A stretch of 64,000 bases of DNA from an uncultured Clostridia bacterium (GTDB taxonomy: Bacteria; Bacillota; Clostridia; Christensenellales; UBA1242), in contig CANQOO010000002.1 in the NCBI GenBank assembly GCA_947625515.1, positions 86,238-150,237 of the forward strand, given 5' to 3'. This document shows positions 57,101-64,000 of the stretch, in pieces. The translations under genes were made by a program, and so were the position numbers. The notes under the pieces are model-generated. The model was not told the DNA's origin. It ran no database searches and worked only from the letters and a program-made list of their open reading frames with translations. The first letter of the stretch is position 1. Every line of letters starts with the position of its first letter.

Positions 57101-57751
57101 CTGATTTTCATCCACCACTGAAAAATTTTCATTTACATCCAGCGTGCTGGCATATTTTTTCACGCACCTTTCGCAAAAAGAGTCGATTGTGCAAATGTTT
57201 GCAGTCGGAAGTTGGTCAATCTGCTCCAAGAGGAAGTTCCGCTTCTGCTCATTTTGCTCTTCTTTGCAACATTCCTTCAGCCGCTTTAAAAGTTTTTCTT
57301 TCATTTGTGCAGCGGCAGCCTTCGTGAATGTCAGCACCAGAAAATCGTTTATCGGCACGCTGTTTTCCGCAATAAGCTGGCAAATATACTTAATCATCAC
57401 AAATGTTTTTCCGCTTCCTGCCGAGGCACTGACAAGCATGTTCTTTTTGGTGTTTTTAAGCACATTTTCCTGCTCTTCAAGGCGTTTTTCCTTTTGTGAC
57501 GTCTCATTCTGCGTTTGAATTTCTTCTTCAGCCGCCCCTTGTTGCGAAGCCTCAATTTGCGACATTTCAATTTGCGGCTTTTCTTGCGAAGTTTCAATCT
57601 GCGATGTCATATTTTGTGAAACTTCTTCGTTTGACATCTCTTTTTGCAGCACGTTTTTTTGTGGAGCCACCTTTTCCAGAGAGTCTGTTTGCATCAATTT
57701 TTGCGAAATTTCCACGTTTTTTTGCGGAAATGTTAAATCTTCATTGCACAT
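54182..57751 (-). CDS. addA: ATP-dependent helicase/nuclease subunit A (AddA)
   Basis: Motor and nuclease of the AddAB double-strand-break resection complex. 1,189 aa. Walker A SASAGSGKTFVMIKYI is near residues 100-115, Walker B FVDEYQDTNKMQ in the middle, then GDLKQGIYGFR, TIHDSKGLEYPVVF and MIFYVALTRAK. The C-terminal nuclease has GIVDLFAVRDEKIVLVDYKY near 1115-1135. Before the helicase there is a Ser/Gln/Glu-rich stretch of ~90 residues with SQIETSQEK / EMSQIEASQQ repeats. ATG 57751 is chosen: AGGGAAG lies just upstream and the start overlaps the addB stop by 11 bases, so translation is coupled. Confidence 0.95.
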   Translation of the reverse strand: MCNEDLTFPQKNVEISQKLMQTDSLEKVAPQKNVLQKEMSNEEVSQNMTSQIETSQEKPQIEMSQIEASQQGAAEEEIQTQNETSQKEKRLEEQENVLKNTKKNMLVSASAGSGKTFVMIKYICQLIAENSVPINDFLVLTFTKAAAAQMKEKLLKRLKECCKEEQNEQKRNFLLEQIDQLPTANICTIDSFCERCVKKYASTLDVNENFSVVDENQAISLKNIAFKTAMRQFMLKNSANYEFLMTTYKNEVEKIQQIVKTLEDISNAVADKKAFLSEISGNFEEKFDSACKFLYEDAISTIRQKIEEMEGLHVDKYFCDVKTLLADALAANDLFELHAAVQQIGRFPTRPSQKAIGQEVFEQLGELKDAISDKVGCIKCLNLDDEQNVGVQKSGALEKAVLQLFDLYEKEYFGLKKAQNSLDFADLEKYMQILSENANLFGQFQYVFVDEYQDTNKMQEKIVKNVAKNCNFVAVGDLKQGIYGFRLASSDIFLKDLKQFEADEDAAVNFLRSNFRSSQKVLDFVNDIFKVCMTEDVAKVDYLATSMLKSENDFAAESEKAVHIDIIAKKTPTYDEIPLLYSVKNAPLAAADNNKLMLEDIKNRILQVVGSQISDGGKLRPAEFGDIAILARGRDSLFSELETFLQENDIPVLSNSRSDLTKEPEIQMLVNYLRLAVCLDDEIALASVLLSGLYLFDLQKIFDEKVEKQEGLLEIVKKNESGYYSKFLKDLDDFRLESSLFGAKKAFMSLFAKTNYFSYLNLRKGKEKLFMFVQKFLSEVEKQDFDLPALVNYFDTVSVVVTPEASSFGDAVTLTTIHDSKGLEYPVVFLIGCDKNFCSNDGSDVQINEKFGMALKVYDTEDNSVVPSVRLVAIKEQEREKDFVEELMIFYVALTRAKNRLYLFGSANKGCFSKHSVKRCSTYFDLIFFALRDVAQEFCKTGEYVSENLCVTAVDELEFVPQKVAQNFENAEFDPKIVERIEKYVDFSYKFGASKNFRLKESVTNLTKKMEEDNALAKFSNDNFQFSGNAVQVGNAYHLALKLLNFEEVSDERTLDEQLQKIAGQVDESLLDRTILLKNILILKKITSNARVFKEKEFLLKEKISKLLDEDAQDEILVQGIVDLFAVRDEKIVLVDYKYSSSQSETYLIEKYKNQLKLYKNALENAFKMPVSDCYLLSLKFGQLIEVKF

Positions 57752-60700
57752 CTTCTTCCCTCGCATCTTTGGATTTCTTTTTAAGAGCCCCTCTCTTGCC
57801 GTCCGCCTTACCATGCCTGCAAACGGAAAGATATGGACAGTGCGTACACGCCCCAGTAAACGGCTTTGCCCCAACAAATCCATCTGTCATCTCGGAAATT
57901 GCCAGTTTGGAAACATCATAAGCATATTTAACTAGGCTGGACAGATTCTCTTCCAAATTTCCGCCTTTATATGGAAATTCCCCTTTCTTTGGGTGAGCTT
58001 TCCTGCTGACGCCCAGAATGTCGCTTTTAAACTCTTCATCAAAAAGTCGCGTGTCCGATTTAAACAAAACATTCTCATCCTGTTTGGTCAACCCTTTAAA
58101 CAATTTTTTGGAAGAGCCAAGACCAGCATATTTTGTTTGGCAATCGAAATAATACACCCCCGCACAGTCCAGCCCAAGCTCTTTCCACTGAGCCCCCGCA
58201 TAAAGCAAAAGTTGCAATTTTTTACCATAAAATAGGTCATTTTTCACGCTGCCAGTTTGCCCAGTTTTGTAGTCCAAAATTCTGAAATAATCGCCGCATC
58301 TATCCACACGGTCCACAAAACCTTTAAGCAAAAGATTGTCCGAAATAGGCAGCAGAATTTCTTTTTCAAGCAAAATAGGGCGAAAATCGCTGTTTTTTTG
58401 CTCATACACAACATTTTTTAAAATCAGGCGGCTTTCATTTTTCAAATATTTGACAAATTGCTTTTGCGAAAGAATTTTTTTGTCATAATATTTCCCTGCA
58501 ATATCTTCAAACGTCTGCACAATAAAATTTTCCACATCCTGCTCTTTGGCAGCACGCAAATCTCGGCCGGAAACAAATTTTTGCAAAAGTTCATGCTCAA
58601 AACTGCCGAAATTGGATTTTTGCGGCAGAATATTTTCCTTTTCTTTCACGCCAAGTCCATATTGCAAAAAATGGCGATATGGGCAGCGAAAATAACATTC
58701 CAGTTCGGAGGCAGAAATTGTTTTTTTATAAGGAAAATGCGGCGTCGTAAGATACTGATATCTAAATTCAACTGGAAGGTCAGCCTTTATGCACGCACGC
58801 ACCGCACTGACATATTGCTTTGGCATCTTGCCGCGGAGTTTTGTGTAGGCAGACATCAAGTTTTGACGATTCCCAAGCTGAATCAAGAGCCTGGAAAGCG
58901 TCTGTTCAGCGGAAAAAAGCGGAGAATCAAACACTTCAAATGCGTCCGAATGGAGTGTGTTCTTGCCAAACAGTGTGGCAAGGTCATCCACAAATTCTGA
59001 CGGGTCTTGATGGGCCCCGTCCACATTCAGCGGGCTGCAAACCACAAGTTGCTCTTTTGCATGCTGCAAAAGTTCGAACAATTTCAACCTTTTGCGGCGA
59101 TTAAGCACCTTAATTTCGGGTTCAAGTGCAAAATTGAGGCTAAGTTTTTTTATGTCCGCATCCGCAATGATGCCGGTATCCGCTTGAAGAGACGGAATTG
59201 CCGCGGCATTGGCACCCAAGACAAAAAGTGTTGGCACATCAGAAAAATAACTTTCTGTCGCCAGACCCACATACACGGCATCTATGTAAGTTGGAATTGT
59301 TTCCACCTTCACACTTTTAAGTGCAAAAAGAAGCAGAGTCTCAAAAGATTGCAGGTCAAATCTTGCCTCGCCGCCAAGCGAACGAAGTTTTTCCAGCACC
59401 GCCCAAATAAGTTCCCACGATTGGGAGTTTTCGCTTTGAGTTTTAAAAAATTTTTCGTCGCCAATGCATTTCACAGCCTTTTCAAATTTCGGCTTGACAA
59501 TTTGTAAAATTGTTTCAATTTCCGCCACAAAATCCCGCAAAAATTCCGCTTTTTGCATGTTTTGCACGCAATTTACAATCGGGCGAAACTGCTCAAATTC
59601 TGCCACAAATTCTTCGGCGGTGTCAATTTGAAAGAACTCAACTTTCCTGACAACTTCCTCGTCCCCGCCAAGCAGCGTGCTGGTCGCAAGGAATATGAAA
59701 TCGCTTAAAACAAAATTTCTTTTCGCAATTTCCAAAATTTTTTGCAAAAAATGTCCCAGCAGCGTTTCGCTTAAATCCGCCGCCTCGTCGGAATATTTAG
59801 CAATGGCAAAATCGTCAAAAACCTGATTGATAATCTTGAAATATTTTTCATCCGCCACAGCCAATGCAAAATCCTTGAAATGTGCCCCGTTTGCCACGCG
59901 AAATTTAATCAATTTTGCAACAATTTCCACCTCTTCTTGCCTGTTTTTGGGAACAATGTTGGTGAAAAAATTCTCCGGGGCGTGCTGACTTGGTGCGATG
60001 TCAAAAGCAAACAAATTTTCCGCCATTGCAAGTTGGGGACCAACAAGCGTGGAAAAATTTTGCTCAACAGGCACGATTTCCCCAAATTCCTTGGCAAAAA
60101 GCGTCACCTTCCTTTTGATGTCGTCCTCGTAGATGAAAGCGTTCTTCTGAAGTTTTTTCGGCTCCGCCATGCCGATGAAAGTTTTGTTCACCCTTCCCGC
60201 CAGGCGAATGATAAAACTGCCAATTTCGGTGGAAAAACTGTCGAAATTAACAAAAAATAGGTTAATTTTTGACAAATTTATCTCGTTTTCAGTCTTCTCC
60301 AAGAAAAATTCCAACAGCCGCGACAGGTCAAGTTTTTCACCCAGCAAGGCATCATATTTTTCATATATCAGCCTTAAATCGTGCATTTTTTTGTCCAAAT
60401 TTTCGTCGCCCGTGGGCTTGATTTTGTCTGGCGAAATTTTGCACCCCTTAAATTGTTTCACAACCTTCAAAACCTGCTGGCAGAATGAAAGCCCGCAGCC
60501 CTTGAAATATTCGAAATCCTCTTTGCACAGTTGCACGGCCTGATAGAGGCAAAACACTTCTTCCAAGCCAGAAATTCTGCTAAGCGGCACGCCCGCATCT
60601 CGCAAAATTTTGCTTGCAAGCCGCGAAATGCCAACCACCTCGATGTTGAAGGTGGCCTTTATGCCAAGCGTATCAAAAATCAAATTTTCCGCCTGCAAAG

Positions 60701-60818
60701 AAAAAGCATCCGGCACAACCACCAAGTTTTGCATTTCCAAATCGGTTGTGTCGATTTGCTTTAACGTCAATTTTGCCGCCTCGAAGGCGGTCTGAGCGGA
60801 AATAAGTTTGACTTGCAT
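57741..60818 (-). CDS. addB: ATP-dependent nuclease subunit B (AddB)
   Basis: Partner of AddA; recognises Chi and carries the second nuclease. 1,025 aa. The nuclease motif is GFVDRVDRCGDYFRILDYKTG. The four iron-sulfur cysteines are present: one in FRCPYRHFLQYGLG and three in CTHCPYLSVC near the C-terminus. The Walker A site usual at the AddB N-terminus is missing: the protein begins MQVKLISAQTAFEAAKLTL, with no GxxGxGKT. ATG 60818 is chosen; a TTG two codons earlier is possible. No clear ribosome binding site is visible. First gene of the addB-addA operon. Confidence 0.93.
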   Translation of the reverse strand: MQVKLISAQTAFEAAKLTLKQIDTTDLEMQNLVVVPDAFSLQAENLIFDTLGIKATFNIEVVGISRLASKILRDAGVPLSRISGLEEVFCLYQAVQLCKEDFEYFKGCGLSFCQQVLKVVKQFKGCKISPDKIKPTGDENLDKKMHDLRLIYEKYDALLGEKLDLSRLLEFFLEKTENEINLSKINLFFVNFDSFSTEIGSFIIRLAGRVNKTFIGMAEPKKLQKNAFIYEDDIKRKVTLFAKEFGEIVPVEQNFSTLVGPQLAMAENLFAFDIAPSQHAPENFFTNIVPKNRQEEVEIVAKLIKFRVANGAHFKDFALAVADEKYFKIINQVFDDFAIAKYSDEAADLSETLLGHFLQKILEIAKRNFVLSDFIFLATSTLLGGDEEVVRKVEFFQIDTAEEFVAEFEQFRPIVNCVQNMQKAEFLRDFVAEIETILQIVKPKFEKAVKCIGDEKFFKTQSENSQSWELIWAVLEKLRSLGGEARFDLQSFETLLLFALKSVKVETIPTYIDAVYVGLATESYFSDVPTLFVLGANAAAIPSLQADTGIIADADIKKLSLNFALEPEIKVLNRRKRLKLFELLQHAKEQLVVCSPLNVDGAHQDPSEFVDDLATLFGKNTLHSDAFEVFDSPLFSAEQTLSRLLIQLGNRQNLMSAYTKLRGKMPKQYVSAVRACIKADLPVEFRYQYLTTPHFPYKKTISASELECYFRCPYRHFLQYGLGVKEKENILPQKSNFGSFEHELLQKFVSGRDLRAAKEQDVENFIVQTFEDIAGKYYDKKILSQKQFVKYLKNESRLILKNVVYEQKNSDFRPILLEKEILLPISDNLLLKGFVDRVDRCGDYFRILDYKTGQTGSVKNDLFYGKKLQLLLYAGAQWKELGLDCAGVYYFDCQTKYAGLGSSKKLFKGLTKQDENVLFKSDTRLFDEEFKSDILGVSRKAHPKKGEFPYKGGNLEENLSSLVKYAYDVSKLAISEMTDGFVGAKPFTGACTHCPYLSVCRHGKADGKRGALKKKSKDAREEDVQ

Positions 60819-60843
60819 ATGCAAATGATATCACAAAAGCAAG

Positions 60844-60914
60844 CCGAAAATCAACCTCTTTTGGCGGGGCATCCCAAATTTGGCAGAGTGCCCCAGAATT
60901 TCAACCCCTCTTGC
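60844..60914 (-). repeat. Partial copy of the Myb-like gene 3' end, with hairpin between
   Basis: On the - strand the gene end GCAAGAGGGGTTGAAATTC is echoed 49 bases later as CCAAAAGAGGTTGATTTTC, with small gaps. Between them lies GGGGCA ... TGCCCC enclosing CCAAATTTGG. The match is imperfect. Confidence 0.5.
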
Positions 60915-62121
60915 GGCTCTCCAAGGAAGAATTTTTGCTTTGCGAACGCACATTTTGTGCGAGTCGATTTTCAAATGCAATTTTCTTGCTCAGTTGCGGG
61001 GCATGATTTTTGGCATAGATGTTATCCTTGCTTAATTGCGTGGCGGCATTTTCCTTGCTCAGTTGAGCGGCAAGGTTTTTAGCAGCGGCACTTTCTCTTT
61101 TAAATTTAGCGAACTCTGCCTTCACATGTTCAAGCTCGGACGTCTGTTTGTCATATTCCTGCTGGATGCGATCAGAATTTTTCATCACCAATTCATATTT
61201 CCCCAAAAGCTCATTCTGTTTTTGTTGCATTTCATCTTGCACAGACTTTTTGATAAGCCTCACCAGTCCCAAAAACAGGCTGTTGATGTCGGCGTCCGAA
61301 AGTGTGCGTGGAATTTTAAATGGGATGATTTTTGAACTTTGCTCTTGCTCAGCATTTTTAAAATTCACAAATTCCCCAATTTTTGCAATTTTTCCATCAA
61401 ATTGTGCGTTTTTTGCTTGAAAATTAATATTTTTTTGTTGATTTTTAACATATTTTTTGTTCATATTTTCAAGCAATTTGGCAGTTTTTTCTATTATTTG
61501 CGAATTATTTTTTAAATTTTGAGAATTATTTTTTATTTTCTGTGAATTATTTTCTAATTTCGGTTGATTTTGTTCAAATAATTTATTATTTTTAACAATT
61601 TTTAATGATTTTTTCTCTAATTTTTGTTTATTATTTATTTCCTCACTAATTTTTGTTGATTTTTGCTGACTTTTTGTTAATTTTTGTTGATTTTTTTGTA
61701 ATTTTTTCTCAGTTTTGTTGTGATTTTCAATTTTTCGCTTCATATTTTGATATTTATTTTGATAACGCGTCATTTTGGTCAAATCGCCTCCGCTAAGTTT
61801 CAGGCACGCCGCTCGCACGGACAGGCCTGATTTTGTGAGACTGTCAATTTCGCCAAACAGGTCGCCTTCCTGCACCTTGTCAAAATTTTCAAAATGTGAC
61901 TTTTGATGTTCATTTAAATTAATGCCCAGTCGTTTTGCCCGAATCTTGTCCACAAGCAGGTTGTCCACCTCGTGATAATAATAATTCCTCACACTGTTTG
62001 GCCTGCGAGAAAATTTTTTTGCATGCAAAGCAAACGCCCGCACCAGCGACCCATTTGCCGCCTTATTTTGTTCCACACAACTGAAAAGCGACTTTACTTC
62101 TTCATCATTCCAAATTTTCAT
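60901..62121 (-). CDS. Myb/SANT-like domain protein with long Asn/Lys-rich coiled coil
   Basis: 406 aa. Residues 1-55 look like a Myb/SANT-type DNA-binding domain of the kind found in RsfA-like regulators of Bacillota: MKIWNDEEVKSLFSCVEQ, then FALHAKKFSRRPNSVRNYYY. A second conserved block around 90-115 (GLSVRAACLKLSGGDLTKM) precedes ~100 residues of Asn/Lys/Gln low complexity with KNNSQ repeats, then a further coiled coil. ATG 62121 is chosen because GGAGG lies upstream (spacing 10). A transcription-regulator role is inferred from the N-terminus; the sporulation link of RsfA may not apply. Confidence 0.7.
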   Translation of the reverse strand: MKIWNDEEVKSLFSCVEQNKAANGSLVRAFALHAKKFSRRPNSVRNYYYHEVDNLLVDKIRAKRLGINLNEHQKSHFENFDKVQEGDLFGEIDSLTKSGLSVRAACLKLSGGDLTKMTRYQNKYQNMKRKIENHNKTEKKLQKNQQKLTKSQQKSTKISEEINNKQKLEKKSLKIVKNNKLFEQNQPKLENNSQKIKNNSQNLKNNSQIIEKTAKLLENMNKKYVKNQQKNINFQAKNAQFDGKIAKIGEFVNFKNAEQEQSSKIIPFKIPRTLSDADINSLFLGLVRLIKKSVQDEMQQKQNELLGKYELVMKNSDRIQQEYDKQTSELEHVKAEFAKFKRESAAAKNLAAQLSKENAATQLSKDNIYAKNHAPQLSKKIAFENRLAQNVRSQSKNSSLESRKRG

Positions 62122-62261
62122 ACAATTTTTCCTCCACGCAGATTTTTGCCAAAACACACAAAAATTACACAATTTTGCTTATTTTTTTTGTGTCATTTTT
62201 TGTCGTGAACATAATGATGTGGAAAATGTATAATTTTTGTGGCAAAAGAATATATTTAGGT

Positions 62262-63128
62262 ATGAAAATTTTTCTTAAAAGCCCATTTGCGTGTCTTGTG
62301 AAAACTCCAACCGCCCAGTGCGTGCTTGGCCCCAACGACACTGCCGAATTAGACGGCGAAAATTATATTTTTGTCTATCCTCAGAACACAAAAAGGATTC
62401 CGTTCCTTGTGGACCTTGAATCGCAGCGTGACTGCGAAAAATATTCTTTCTTTTGCCGAGGAGAAAAGAGATATGTCGTTTTGGAAAATGACGCCACATA
62501 TTTTGTGAAAAGCAAGGAAAAGCTCAATTTTTCCGGCAAAATTGTGGAAATTTTGATTGGAAATGGCTTGATTAGATTTGAAACTTCGGAAAAACAAATT
62601 GAATGCCTGTGCGAAAATGACGACGAATTTTCTTGCTTTAAAATTAATTCATTCGCCTGCGTGCAGTTCCCACATGAGCTTTTTCTTTTCTCCACCAAGG
62701 AAGGCAAAGTCTATCACTTTTGCGGAGAAATTGAGGTTGACAGCAATCACATTTGCGTTACAAAAAAATTTGAAGACAGCGATGCCCATGAAAAGAAAAC
62801 AACATTTCGCATTGACGACGACATTGAGGTTGAAGACGAGCAAATTTTCAGCCACGCCACCCCAGCCAAACTTAAAGACCTTGCCCCATTCAAACTTTTG
62901 GAATGTGTCAAAGCAAAAGATTACGCCCACGCATTGTCGTTTTTAAGCAAAAAAATGCAAGAGCAAATTGATGTTGCACAAATTCGCGAGTTTTTTGGCA
63001 ATTTCACAACATTTTTGCCAGTTTCCACCACAGAATTCATCCTAATTGGCGGAAAAACTAAAAATTTTGTTCATTTTTCAATGTCAGACAACGAGATTGA
63101 TGACATCAGCGTGGACAATCTTGAATAG
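62262..63128 (+). CDS. Hypothetical protein, 288 aa
   Basis: No family recognised. Soluble, beta-rich with several cysteines and an acidic middle (IDDDIEVEDEQIF). The C-terminal ~90 residues (LLECVKAKDYAHALSFLSKK...) look like a small helical-plus-sheet domain. Start uncertain: the frame is open to 62175; ATG 62262 is preferred because it lies after a TATAAT at 62229-62234 and the upstream residues are hydrophobic non-conserved-looking sequence. No strong ribosome binding site. Divergent from the Myb-like gene; a terminator follows. Confidence 0.6.
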   Translation: MKIFLKSPFACLVKTPTAQCVLGPNDTAELDGENYIFVYPQNTKRIPFLVDLESQRDCEKYSFFCRGEKRYVVLENDATYFVKSKEKLNFSGKIVEILIGNGLIRFETSEKQIECLCENDDEFSCFKINSFACVQFPHELFLFSTKEGKVYHFCGEIEVDSNHICVTKKFEDSDAHEKKTTFRIDDDIEVEDEQIFSHATPAKLKDLAPFKLLECVKAKDYAHALSFLSKKMQEQIDVAQIREFFGNFTTFLPVSTTEFILIGGKTKNFVHFSMSDNEIDDISVDNLE

Positions 63129-63174
63129 TCTTAAAATTTGAACCGCAATAGGCACTTGAAATTGAAATGTTACA

Positions 63175-63204
63175 GAAAAAACGGCGTTTTTTTGCCGCTT
63201 TTTT
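63175..63204 (+). terminator. Intrinsic terminator
   Basis: AAAAACGGC / GCCGCTTTTT with a T-rich loop and tail, 50 bases after the stop at 63128. Same core as the one at 41341. Confidence 0.7.
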
Positions 63205-63355
63205 GACATTTTTGTCGCTTAATTATGTTTTTTTGAAATTAATGCAAATTTTTAGATAGAATTTTAATTTAAATTTGCTTTTTTTTCATTTTTTAAACAT
63301 TTTTGGTGTTTTTGACATTTTTCTTAATTTAGTCTTTTCGTTTTTATTTTCTCTT

Positions 63356-64000
63356 TTATGTCAAAATCCCGATAAGTTTAAGATTTTGGTCAAATCTGGT
63401 TTCGAAATTCTTGACAAGAATTTTCAAAAGTTGAAGTTCGCTGTTGGCGGAGAATTTGACGCTGCCAAGTTTTTCAAAATCAGTGATTGTCAAAATTTTT
63501 AACGCTGCAACCACGTTTTTTGGCAGTTCCTCGCTGCCATAGCCCTTGCACGCCATGCACACCAGCCCACCACCTGCATAATCGATGAACACGCGGTCAA
63601 TCGCCTTTGTGCCGCAGCAAGAACATTTGTCAGAATACAGCGGCACTCCCAGTGTTTGGAAAAGAGAAATGAAAAACTTGTCCAAGGCGTACTCATTTTT
63701 CAAATTTCCGAAGCAAATCATCTTAAAAGTTTTCAGCACCAGAAGGAAAATCTGTGCAATTTCTGTTTCGGAAGAAAATTTAAGTTTGTCCACCACTTCC
63801 AAAACGGCACTTGCCTCAAAAAAGTGGTCAATGTTTTCTGAAAGTTCATGAAAACTTTCCAGGCACTCAAAACCGGTGACAATCTGCCCATTTTTGCCGT
63901 TTTCCATCACAAATTCGCCAAAACAAAACTGATTTTGTGCCAGTTTCATCTTTGCGTTCTGTCCCTTAACGCCCCGCAGCGTCACCCAAATTTTGCCCTT
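63356..64000 (-). CDS. recO: DNA repair protein RecO, N-terminus outside the window
   Basis: Loads RecA with RecF and RecR in gap repair. The frame is open at the right edge, so the first ~20-30 residues are missing; 214 residues are visible. The N-terminal OB part includes KIWVTLRGVKGQNAKM, and the C4 zinc motif is CSCCGTKA ... CMACK. The C-terminal helix ends ETRFDQNLKLIGILT. The order recO near addAB groups recombination genes, though on separate transcripts. Confidence 0.9.
   Translation of the reverse strand, partial: KGKIWVTLRGVKGQNAKMKLAQNQFCFGEFVMENGKNGQIVTGFECLESFHELSENIDHFFEASAVLEVVDKLKFSSETEIAQIFLLVLKTFKMICFGNLKNEYALDKFFISLFQTLGVPLYSDKCSCCGTKAIDRVFIDYAGGGLVCMACKGYGSEELPKNVVAALKILTITDFEKLGSVKFSANSELQLLKILVKNFETRFDQNLKLIGILT

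Overview
This window looks like part of the chromosome of an uncultured low-to-medium GC bacterium of the Bacillota, most like a gut Clostridia lineage. The evidence is the gene content (gyrB-gyrA, dnaG-rpoD, addB-addA, comEC-holA, a Spo0A-type DNA-binding protein, a collagen-like surface or spore protein), the strong GGAGG ribosome binding sites, the sigma-A promoters of TTGACA-17-TATAAT type, and the U-tailed hairpin terminators. TGA is used as a stop. There is no rRNA operon, CRISPR array, transposase or prophage.

Layout. Bases 1-12,630 are all on the + strand: the end of a membrane protein gene, an initiator tRNA-Met, a hypothetical gene, gyrB, gyrA, a HelD-type helicase, a 525-bp gap with a cluster of DnaA boxes, then hisS and metG. 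From 12,890 to 36,265 every protein gene is on the - strand: an RNA uracil methyltransferase, a large single-pass membrane protein of unknown family, an HD hydrolase, holA overlapping comEC, a 2,562-residue surface protein with an operon partner, a leucine-rich-repeat protein, a collagen-like protein and a 641-residue hypothetical protein. From 36.4 to 51 kb the region is mixed. It holds nine of the window's tRNA-sized loci in quick succession, a Spo0A C-domain protein without receiver, a histidine phosphatase, a thioesterase, a lytic transglycosylase, a DUF3343 / cysteine-desulfurase-like pair, a zinc-ribbon protein, the dnaG-rpoD pair, a CNNM/CorC-type protein and a radical SAM enzyme. From 51.3 kb to the right edge lie a membrane-anchored AT-hook protein, addB-addA, a Myb/SANT-like protein, an unknown protein and the start-proximal part of recO.

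How the genes fit together. Replication, recombination and repair dominate: gyrase, DnaG, Pol III delta, AddAB, RecO, ComEC and the DnaA-box cluster. Translation is represented by two aminoacyl-tRNA synthetases, ten intact tRNAs and an RNA methyltransferase. A smaller set (Spo0A-like regulator, collagen-like protein, Myb/SANT-like protein) hints at a sporulation heritage.

The most unusual signal is in the intergenic DNA. Several genes are followed by one or more diverged copies of their own last 10-40 bases, sometimes with short perfect hairpins between the copies: gyrB, metG, holA, the DUF3343 gene, the radical SAM gene and the Myb-like gene. For gyrB and DUF3343 the differences in the coding part are synonymous. 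The tRNA-Lys 3' end is repeated in two 156-bp tandem units carrying hairpins, and tRNA-Leu(UAG) is preceded by a hairpin-interrupted partial copy of itself. Together these suggest a family of small palindromic elements, or scars of site-specific or homologous events, that target gene ends and leave an intact gene behind.
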